Origin: Desulfovibrio sp. UBA6121
GTDB lineage: Bacteria > Desulfobacterota > Desulfovibrionia > Desulfovibrionales > Desulfovibrionaceae
Assembly: GCA_002422505.1 (NCBI GenBank)
Contig: DIVX01000088.1
Location: 1-11,549 of the forward strand
Reading direction: 5' to 3'
DNA: 11,549 bases
Position numbers and translations under genes: made by a program
The notes under the pieces: model-generated
What the model was told of the DNA's origin: nothing
Seen by the model: the letters and a program-made list of their open reading frames with translations, nothing else
Databases searched by the model: none
Shown here: positions 6,402 through 11,549 of the stretch, in pieces
How the letters are laid out: each line of letters opens with the position of its first letter
How positions within the stretch are numbered: the stretch's first letter is position 1

Positions 6402-6650
6402 TCCTTGCCAATGCCAGAGTGACTCCCGTTCATCGAGAGAAACTGGTGCGCCGGGTTGCAGGGGGAGAGGCCCCGAAGGGCGTGGCCGCAGCCTTGGGCG
6501 TTTCGGTCCGAACGGTTTATGAGCGGCTGCGCCGCCATGCAAATGGCGATGGGCTTCGGGGCAGGTCTTCCCGGCCCCGGCGTTCACCAACCGCGCTCAA
6601 GGCGGAACTGGCGGAGCAAGTCGCCCTGCTGCGGCGGTCGGCCCGGCAAC
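6330..6650 (+). mobile_element. Left part of an IS481-family insertion sequence, truncated
   Basis: The segment begins with TGTTCACTCGGTCC at 6330; IS481-family ends typically start with TGT. It then carries the N-terminal part of an IS481-type transposase and loses similarity near base 6650. No right end and no catalytic domain are present before murJ, so the element is a dead fragment. The left boundary is inferred from the TGT terminus and the inverted repeat. The right boundary is where the translated similarity stops and could be off by some tens of bases. Confidence 0.6.
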
Positions 6651-6730
6651 GGGGGCCAGGGGATCTTTTCCCCTTGACGGAGGGAATGCGGAGGCAGGCG
6701 GCGTCTGCCCCCGCACCCAGGGCCAGATGA
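6395..6730 (+). pseudogene. IS481-family transposase, N-terminal fragment (no DDE domain)
   Basis: A 111-codon open frame starting at GTG 6395, preceded by AAGGGGG (6382-6388). Residues 1-65 read like the start of IS481-family transposases: M-N-I-L-A-N-A-R-V-T-P, a helix-turn-helix around 17-45 with G-V-A-A-A-L-G-V-S-V-R-T-V, then G-L-R-G-R-S-S-R-P-R-R-S-P (53-65). Family members continue for some 250 more residues with the integrase-type DDE catalytic core. Here similarity fades around residue 85 and the frame runs through unrelated sequence to a TGA at 6728-6730, whose first two bases belong to an ATG at 6727. No continuation was found in the other two forward frames, so this is a deletion rather than a simple frameshift. 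The product could at most be a small DNA-binding protein. An alternative start at GTG 6329 would add 22 residues not seen in the family. Confidence 0.75.
6658..6674. repeat. Small hairpin AGGGGA / TCCCCT upstream of murJ
   Basis: AGGGGA (6658-6663) and TCCCCT (6669-6674) pair perfectly across a five-base loop. About 20 bases downstream, GGCAG (6693-6697) and CTGCC (6705-6709) form a second short stem. The pair lies at the junction between the insertion-sequence remnant and murJ. Compact GC-rich hairpins between genes are common in this group of bacteria and could be part of a dispersed repeat. Only a genome comparison could show that. The stem is not followed by a T-run, so it is not a typical intrinsic terminator in the + direction. 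Confidence 0.4.
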
Positions 6731-6762
6731 CAGCGTGCCGCGCATGGTTTATACCCGCGCGA

Positions 6763-8301
6763 ATGAACGCCGAATCCCGCCATATCGCCCGCCGCGCGGC
6801 CACGGTCGCCGGGGCGACGCTGGTCTCGCGCGTGCTTGGTTTTGTGCGTGACCTGATAACGGCCTTTGCCCTGGGCGCGGGCCTGTTCGCCGATGCCTTC
6901 TTCGTGGCCTTCCGCATTCCGAACCTGTTGCGCAGCCTGTTTGCCGAGGGCTCGCTGACCATGGCCTTCATCCCCACGTTTTCCCGCGTGCGGACGGAAG
7001 AGGGCGAGGCGCGCGCGCAGGAGATGGCGCGTTCGGTGCTGGCTTGGCTGGTGAGCATTCTGCTGGCGATAACCGTGCTGGCGCTGATTTTTGCGCCGCA
7101 GCTCACCGGGCTCATCGCGCCGGGCTTCGCCAGGGAGCCGGAGCTTCTGGCGGTGACGGCGAATCTTTTGCGCATCTGCTTTCCGTTCATCGTGTTCATT
7201 TCCGCCGTGGGCCTGTGCATGGGCATCTTGAACGCCATGGACCATTTCTTCGCACCGGCCTTTGCGCCGTGCCTGCTGAACGTCGGCTTCATCGCCGCGG
7301 CCTCGCTGGGCTGGTACATGGGCTGGAACGTGGCCTATGCCCTGGCCTGGGGCGTGCTGGCCTCCGGCCTGGCGCAGTGGTTGTTCCAGCAGCCTTTTTT
7401 GAAGCGGCTGGGTTTTTCCTGGCGCGGTCCCTGGCGCTGGCTGGACCCGGCGGTGCTGCGCATGGGCAGGCTCATGCTGCCTTCGGTGCTGGGCTCGGCA
7501 GTGTACCAGATCAACCTGCTGCTGGGCACGCTTCTGGCGTCTTTTTTGCCGGTGGGCAGCATCTCGTACCTGTATTACGCAGACAGGCTGGTGCAGTTCC
7601 CGGTGGGGGTGTTCGGCCTGGCGGTAAGCACGGCGGCCTTGCCAAGCTTGTCGCGCCTGGCGGCTTCGGGGCAGATGGACGAGTTCCAGGGCGTCATCCG
7701 CTCCAGCATGCGGCTGTCGCTGTTCATCAGCCTGCCCGCCATGGCGGGGCTCATCGCCCTGGCCGCGCCGCTCATCGGGCTGCTGTTCGGGCGCGGGGCC
7801 TTCGGGCCGCAGGCCGTGGCGGCTACGTCCTCCGCCTTGGTGGCCTACGGCGTGGGCCTGCCGGCCATTGCGCTGGTGCGGCCGCTGGTGGGGGCCTTCT
7901 ACGCCCTGGAGAACACGCGCGTGCCCGTGGCCGTGGCGGCGTTCTGCGTGGGGGTGAACATCGTGCTGGGCTATGTGCTGATGCAGTTCATGGCCCACGC
8001 GGGCCTGGCGCTGGCGGTCTCCATCGCCTCGTACGCCAACGTGGGGCTGTTGTCGTGGTTGTTGCGCCGTCGGCTGGGCCGCTGGCCCATGGCGCTTTCG
8101 CCCACCCTCAAGTGCGCGGCGGCCAGCCTGCTCATGGGCCTGGGGGCCTGGGCCACGGCGGGCACGCAGTATGTTTGGGCCGTGCTGATTCCGGTGTGGG
8201 CTGTGGCCTATTTCGGCCTGGCGCGGGCCTTTGGGCTCTCCGAGGCCCGGCAGTTGGCCGAGGCCCTGGGCCGCCGCCTGCGTCGCAAGCCCGCTGCATG
8301 A
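6763..8301 (+). CDS. murJ: MurJ, lipid II flippase (MviN family)
   Basis: A 512-residue polytopic membrane protein of the MATE-related MurJ/MviN family, which moves the cell-wall precursor lipid II across the inner membrane. About 14 hydrophobic segments are visible. The N-terminal signature (S-R-V-L-G-F-V-R-D, then G-A-G-L-F-A-D-A-F-F-V-A-F and P-N-L-L-R) is intact. The charged residues important in Escherichia coli MurJ (R18, R24, D39, R52, R270) have equivalents at a constant offset of five: R23, R29, D44, R57 and R275 (Y-Y-A-D-R-L). I chose ATG 6763 because it gives the family length (E. coli 511) and a normal N-terminus; an ATG at 6727 in the same frame would add 12 residues. Neither start has a good ribosome binding site. 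The gene follows an insertion-sequence remnant directly, so its native upstream region may have been replaced. Confidence 0.95.
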   Translation: MNAESRHIARRAATVAGATLVSRVLGFVRDLITAFALGAGLFADAFFVAFRIPNLLRSLFAEGSLTMAFIPTFSRVRTEEGEARAQEMARSVLAWLVSILLAITVLALIFAPQLTGLIAPGFAREPELLAVTANLLRICFPFIVFISAVGLCMGILNAMDHFFAPAFAPCLLNVGFIAAASLGWYMGWNVAYALAWGVLASGLAQWLFQQPFLKRLGFSWRGPWRWLDPAVLRMGRLMLPSVLGSAVYQINLLLGTLLASFLPVGSISYLYYADRLVQFPVGVFGLAVSTAALPSLSRLAASGQMDEFQGVIRSSMRLSLFISLPAMAGLIALAAPLIGLLFGRGAFGPQAVAATSSALVAYGVGLPAIALVRPLVGAFYALENTRVPVAVAAFCVGVNIVLGYVLMQFMAHAGLALAVSIASYANVGLLSWLLRRRLGRWPMALSPTLKCAAASLLMGLGAWATAGTQYVWAVLIPVWAVAYFGLARAFGLSEARQLAEALGRRLRRKPAA

Positions 8302-8463
8302 CCGCCCCAGGTGCGGAAATTGTGCGTCTTGGGCTGCGGCGCTCTTGTCAACGAACTACGAAGGTCCTATGCTACATAGATGCAAGGGCCTCGCACGTCA
8401 TGCCGGAGCGCTGCCAAGCGTCGTCAAGGGCTGTTTAGGGAACGAAGGGAGGAGGCGCTCACT
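8302..8463 (+). other. 162-base intergenic region with promoter and leader for the binding-protein gene
   Basis: After the murJ stop there is only a weak stem (CCGC 8302-8305 with GCGG 8313-8316) and no T-run, so no clear terminator. A sigma-70-like promoter is placed at 8345-8373. The remaining 80 to 90 bases form a leader that ends with AAGGGAGGAGG (8445-8455), a long match to the ribosome binding consensus, eight bases before the ATG at 8464. Confidence 0.5.
8345..8373 (+). promoter_or_regulatory. Sigma-70-like promoter for the binding protein-diguanylate cyclase pair
   Basis: TTGTCA (8345-8350) matches the -35 consensus in five of six positions and TATGCT (8368-8373) matches the -10 consensus in four of six. 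The spacer is exactly 17 bases. It lies about 90 bases before the start codon at 8464 in an intergenic region. Found by eye and not tested. Confidence 0.55.
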
Positions 8464-9621
8464 ATGCGGAAGCTGACGCGTATCTTGTCGGTTTGCCTGG
8501 CCTGCGCCGCCGTGCTTTTTCTTGCAGCCTGCCAGCAGGCGCGGCAGGAGGAGGACCTGGAGTTTCGCATCGGACTTTTGGAGCCCGTGAGCACCCCCTT
8601 GCGCTTCACGGGCTACCGCCTGGCCGGGGCCCGCGTGGACGAGCTAAACGCCGCAGGCGGGCTGGAGGTGGGCGGCCGCAAGCTCAAGGTGCGGCTCATC
8701 GTGGTGGATTCCGGCGGCAGCACGGAGCAGACCATGGCCGGCATGACCCGGCTCATCCAGCAGGAGCGCGTCTCGGCCATCATCGGGCCCTACTACAGCC
8801 GCGACGCCCTTCCCGTGGCCGCCGCGCTGGAGACCCTGCGCGTGCCTATGCTGTCGCCCTCGGCCACCAACCCGGCGGTGACGAAAGGCCGCAGCTTCGC
8901 TTTCCGTGTATGCCAGGTGGACAGCGAACAGGGCCAGGTTCTGGCCGCCACGGCCTACGACGACATGAAGCTGCGCCGCGCAGCGGTGTTGTTTGATGAA
9001 TCCGACGCTTATTCCGCCGATCTGGCCGGGTATTTCCGCACGGCCTTTCTGGCCCGGCAGGGCGCGCAGGTGCTCCTGGAGCCCTACCAGGGCGGCGCCA
9101 AGGACTACGGCGCGCAGTTGGCGCGCATCCGGGCCTTTGGCGCGCAGGTGCTGCTGCTGCCGAACTTTCCGCCGGACCTTGTGCCGCAGTTGCAGCAGGC
9201 CCGGGCGGCGGGCTATGCCGGGCGTTTTCTGGGCGGCGATTCCTGGGATGCGGACCACGGCTTCCACAGCCTGCCCGAGGCGCAAGGCGCGCTTTACGAC
9301 ACGGACTTTGCGCCCGCTGCGGCGGACGCGAAACTGCTTGCGGCGGCGCAGGAGCTTTCCAAGCGTTCCGGCGCGGCCCTGGGCAAGAACACCGCCCTCA
9401 CCTTGGACGCCCTGGAGCTTTTGTTTGCCGCGGCCCGCAACGTGGGCAGCACAGACCCGGTTTCCCTGCGCTCCGGCCTGGCCGGGCTGAAAAACGTGGA
9501 GGGGCTTACCGGGCGCGTTTCCTACACCGGCGGCGGCGACCCCGAACGCTCGGTCTTCATCATGGAGATCTCCGGCGGAAAGGCCTTGCTGCGCGCGCAC
9601 CTGCAGCCGACCCGGAAGTAA
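8464..9621 (+). CDS. LivK-type periplasmic ligand-binding lipoprotein
   Basis: A 385-residue substrate-binding protein of the branched-chain amino acid family (type I periplasmic-binding fold, Peripla_BP_6-like). It starts with a lipoprotein signal peptide: basic M-R-K-L-T-R, a hydrophobic core, and the lipobox L20-A21-A22-C23, so Cys23 should be lipid-anchored and the protein faces the periplasm. Family features follow: F-R-I-G-L-L-E-P at the first strand, A-R-V-D-E-L-N-A-A-G-G-L, the S-A-I-I-G-P-Y-Y-S segment, and V-P-M-L-S-P-S-A-T-N-P. ATG 8464 is chosen because of AAGGGAGGAGG just upstream and the signal peptide; the open frame reaching back to 8380 is rejected. The ligand cannot be read from the sequence. 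No permease or ATPase gene is adjacent. Instead a sensory diguanylate cyclase follows after 12 bases, suggesting a receptor role. Confidence 0.9.
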   Translation: MRKLTRILSVCLACAAVLFLAACQQARQEEDLEFRIGLLEPVSTPLRFTGYRLAGARVDELNAAGGLEVGGRKLKVRLIVVDSGGSTEQTMAGMTRLIQQERVSAIIGPYYSRDALPVAAALETLRVPMLSPSATNPAVTKGRSFAFRVCQVDSEQGQVLAATAYDDMKLRRAAVLFDESDAYSADLAGYFRTAFLARQGAQVLLEPYQGGAKDYGAQLARIRAFGAQVLLLPNFPPDLVPQLQQARAAGYAGRFLGGDSWDADHGFHSLPEAQGALYDTDFAPAAADAKLLAAAQELSKRSGAALGKNTALTLDALELLFAAARNVGSTDPVSLRSGLAGLKNVEGLTGRVSYTGGGDPERSVFIMEISGGKALLRAHLQPTRK

Positions 9622-9633
9622 GGAAGAATCCGC

Positions 9634-11549
9634 GTGAACTGGTCTGTGCGCAAAAGTCTGGTGGCCCGTCTGGTCAGCACCTACATGATGCTCTCGGTGC
9701 TGGTCATTGCCTGCGTGGGCGCGGCAAGCTGGCTGGCCGGGCGCGAACTGCTGCGCGACGCGGCCTTCAGCCGTCTGGAAACGTCCTCCCGCCAGAAGGA
9801 GACGGAGCTTTCCCTGTGGGTGGAGGAGCGTCTGCGCGGCCTGGAGTTTTTGGCCAGCCTGCTGGCGCGCCAGGCCGGGGCTGGTCCTGTAGGGAAGGGA
9901 GACTCTCCGGCTGCCTGGCCCCAGGCCACGGCCCTGCTGCACGACTACAAAACCGCCCAGTTGGACGTGCTGGAGGTGCTGCTGCTGGCCCCCACGGGCG
10001 GCCGCGTGCTGGCCTCCACCGAACCCGCCAGCGTGGGCGGCTACCGCGCCAGCTATAATTTCTACATTCAGGGACGCCAAGGCCCGGCGGTGCAGAGCGT
10101 GTACCCCTCGCCGGAGTCGCTGCGGCCGGTGCTGACGGTGAGCGCACCCGTGAAGGACGACCAGGGGCGGCTTTTGGGCGTGCTGGCCTTCCATTTGAGC
10201 CTGGACCCCATCGCCCAGATCATCCGCGCCCGCGCGGGCCTGGGCGAAACCGGCGAGGCCTTTCTGGTGGATTCCTCAAGCCTGCTGGTGGCCTCTGGCC
10301 GCATGGACGTGGAAAGCAGGGAGCGCAAGGCCCATTCCGAGGGCGTGGTGCGGGCGCTTTCCGGCAAGAATGGCCAGGGCCTGTATTTGAACGACGCCGG
10401 GGTGAAGGTGGTTGGCGTGTACAGTTGGATGCCCACCTACCAGATGGCCCTGCTGGCCGAGATGTCTCAGGCCGAGGCCTTTGCCCCGGCCGACCGCCTG
10501 GCTTTGAGCCTGGTGGTGGTGGCCCTGGTGGCCTCCATCATTCTGGGCGTGGGCGTGTATGCGTTGTCGCGCCGGGTGGCCCGGCCCGTGCTTGCCGTAA
10601 CCCGCGCGGCCATGAAGGTGGCCCGGGGCGATTTGAGCGCGCGCGCCCCGGTGCAAACGGCTGATGAATTGGGCAACCTGGCCCGCGCCTTCAACGCCAT
10701 GACCGACGAGCTGGCCGCGCTGTATGCCCGGCTGGAGCAGGAGGGCCGCGAGCGCGAGGCCATTTTGCAGGGCTCCTTCGACGGCATCGCCGTGGTGCAC
10801 AAAAGCGGGGCCGTGGAGTACTGCAACCCCGGCATGGAGCGCCTGCTTGGCTGCAGCCTGGAGGACACGCCCTCCCTGGGCGTCTTGGCCGACCGCATCT
10901 TCCCCCAGCCGGAGGAACGCCAGGTGTTCGTGGCCAGCCTTGAGGCCGACATGGCCAAGGAAAACCCGCCGGAGCGCGTGTTCTCCTTCCAGCACAAAAC
11001 CGGCGCCAAGCGCTGGTGCAGGCTCAAGGTCTCGGCCATGTACGGGGAGCGGCTGGTGCTCAACGCCCAGGACCTGACGGAGATCAAGGCCAGCGAGGAG
11101 CGCGTGCGCCACATGGCCCTGCACGACCACCTGACCGGCCTGCCCAACCGCCAGCTGTTTCTCGACCGGCTGGACCAGGCCCTGCGCCGGGCCAAGCGCG
11201 GCGGGGTCAACGTAGCCCTCATCTACATCGACCTGGACCACTTCAAGAGCCTGAACGACGCCTACGGCCATGCCCACGGCGACCGCGTGCTGGTGGAAAC
11301 CGCCCTGCGCCTGCGCGCCTGCGTGCGCGAATCGGACACGGTGGCCCGCCTTGGCGGCGACGAATTCGTGGTGGTGCTGCCTGATCTGGTGCAGGGCGAC
11401 GACGCCCTGCCCGTGGCCGAAAAGATCCGGCAAAGCCTGTACGACCCGGAGCTGGGCGGGGGGCGGCTGTTTTTGGGGGCCTCGGTGGGGCTGGCCCTTT
11501 CACCGGAGCATGGCCAGGACCAGGACGCCCTGCTGGCCAAGGCCGACGC
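9634..11549 (+). CDS. Membrane-bound diguanylate cyclase with periplasmic sensor, HAMP, PAS and GGDEF domains (3' partial)
   Basis: A frame starting at GTG 9634 (AGGA at 9621-9624) stays open to the window edge, giving 638 codons. Order: transmembrane helix about 12-35; a periplasmic region of about 250 residues that looks like a double Cache sensor; second helix about 289-311; HAMP about 312-360 (R-P-V at 317-319, D-E-L-G-N-L-A-R-A-F-N-A-M at 344-356); PAS about 374-480; GGDEF from about 490 (D-H-L-T-G-L-P-N-R at 498-506). The active site G574-G575-D576-E577-F578 is intact, so synthesis of cyclic di-GMP from GTP is expected. The product-inhibition site R565-x-x-D568 lies five residues before it, as in feedback-controlled cyclases. 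It probably forms an operon with the binding lipoprotein upstream. The GGDEF domain is almost complete at the edge; whether an EAL or other domain follows is unknown. Confidence 0.92.
   Translation, partial: MNWSVRKSLVARLVSTYMMLSVLVIACVGAASWLAGRELLRDAAFSRLETSSRQKETELSLWVEERLRGLEFLASLLARQAGAGPVGKGDSPAAWPQATALLHDYKTAQLDVLEVLLLAPTGGRVLASTEPASVGGYRASYNFYIQGRQGPAVQSVYPSPESLRPVLTVSAPVKDDQGRLLGVLAFHLSLDPIAQIIRARAGLGETGEAFLVDSSSLLVASGRMDVESRERKAHSEGVVRALSGKNGQGLYLNDAGVKVVGVYSWMPTYQMALLAEMSQAEAFAPADRLALSLVVVALVASIILGVGVYALSRRVARPVLAVTRAAMKVARGDLSARAPVQTADELGNLARAFNAMTDELAALYARLEQEGREREAILQGSFDGIAVVHKSGAVEYCNPGMERLLGCSLEDTPSLGVLADRIFPQPEERQVFVASLEADMAKENPPERVFSFQHKTGAKRWCRLKVSAMYGERLVLNAQDLTEIKASEERVRHMALHDHLTGLPNRQLFLDRLDQALRRAKRGGVNVALIYIDLDHFKSLNDAYGHAHGDRVLVETALRLRACVRESDTVARLGGDEFVVVLPDLVQGDDALPVAEKIRQSLYDPELGGGRLFLGASVGLALSPEHGQDQDALLAKAD

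Noticed and set aside
6727..6762. Twelve-codon longer start for MurJ
   Set aside because: It exceeds the usual family length and adds an atypical N-terminus. It stays possible because neither start has a good ribosome binding site.
6517..7998. 493-codon open frame on the - strand
   Set aside because: Antisense shadow of murJ with a low-complexity H/Q/R/G composition and no family features.
8380..8463. Upstream extension of the binding protein by 28 codons
   Set aside because: It would place an arginine-rich stretch before the lipoprotein signal peptide and would ignore the strong ribosome binding site before 8464.
8644..10194. 516-codon open frame on the - strand
   Set aside because: It lies antisense across the binding-protein and cyclase genes. 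Its product is rich in H, Q, R, G and A with no recognisable domain, as expected for a shadow of GC-rich coding sequence.
10276..11433. 385-codon open frame on the - strand
   Set aside because: Antisense to the diguanylate cyclase, whose domain motifs are unmistakable on the + strand.
1..11549. tRNA, rRNA or CRISPR array
   Set aside because: No cloverleaf-like conserved loops, rRNA-like stretches or regularly spaced direct repeats were seen on reading through; no dedicated search tool could be run.

Overview
The window (11,549 bases, GC-rich) looks like a chromosomal segment of a sulfate-reducing deltaproteobacterium of the Desulfovibrio group. The main reason is a gene string with the same order as the CO-type energy-converting hydrogenase operon known from Desulfovibrio vulgaris and, in related form, Rhodospirillum rubrum: cooM-cooK-cooL-cooX-cooU-cooH-hypA-cooF. 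This assignment rests on recognised protein families and remembered gene order, not on a database search.

Region 1 (1-5464, + strand) is that operon. It enters from the left inside the large antiporter-like subunit CooM. It continues with the membrane subunit CooK, the small subunit CooL, the ferredoxin-like CooX, the NuoC-like CooU, the [NiFe] large subunit CooH, the nickel-insertion protein HypA and the four-cluster electron carrier CooF. Most genes overlap or are a few bases apart; the exception is a 148-base gap before hypA. The predicted complex takes low-potential electrons (in the family, from CO dehydrogenase through CooF), reduces protons to H2 and moves ions across the membrane. No CO dehydrogenase (CooS), CooC or CooA gene lies in the window.

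Region 2 (5465-6760) is a patchwork: a 276-base non-coding gap with a nested inverted repeat, an unrecognised cysteine-rich 189-residue protein with a strong ribosome binding site, and the left end of an IS481-family insertion sequence whose transposase is cut off after its DNA-binding domain.

Region 3 (6763-8301) is murJ, the lipid II flippase of cell-wall synthesis, complete and with its key charged residues in place. It begins right after the broken insertion sequence and has no clear ribosome binding site.

Region 4 (8302-11549) is a sensory pair behind a good sigma-70-like promoter: a lipoprotein of the branched-chain amino acid (LivK-type) binding-protein family, then after 12 bases a large membrane diguanylate cyclase (periplasmic sensor, HAMP, PAS, GGDEF) that runs off the right edge. 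No transporter permease or ATPase accompanies the binding protein, so it may serve as a ligand receptor for the cyclase.

No rRNA, tRNA or CRISPR array was seen. All convincing genes are on the + strand; the long open frames on the - strand are shadows of GC-rich coding sequence.
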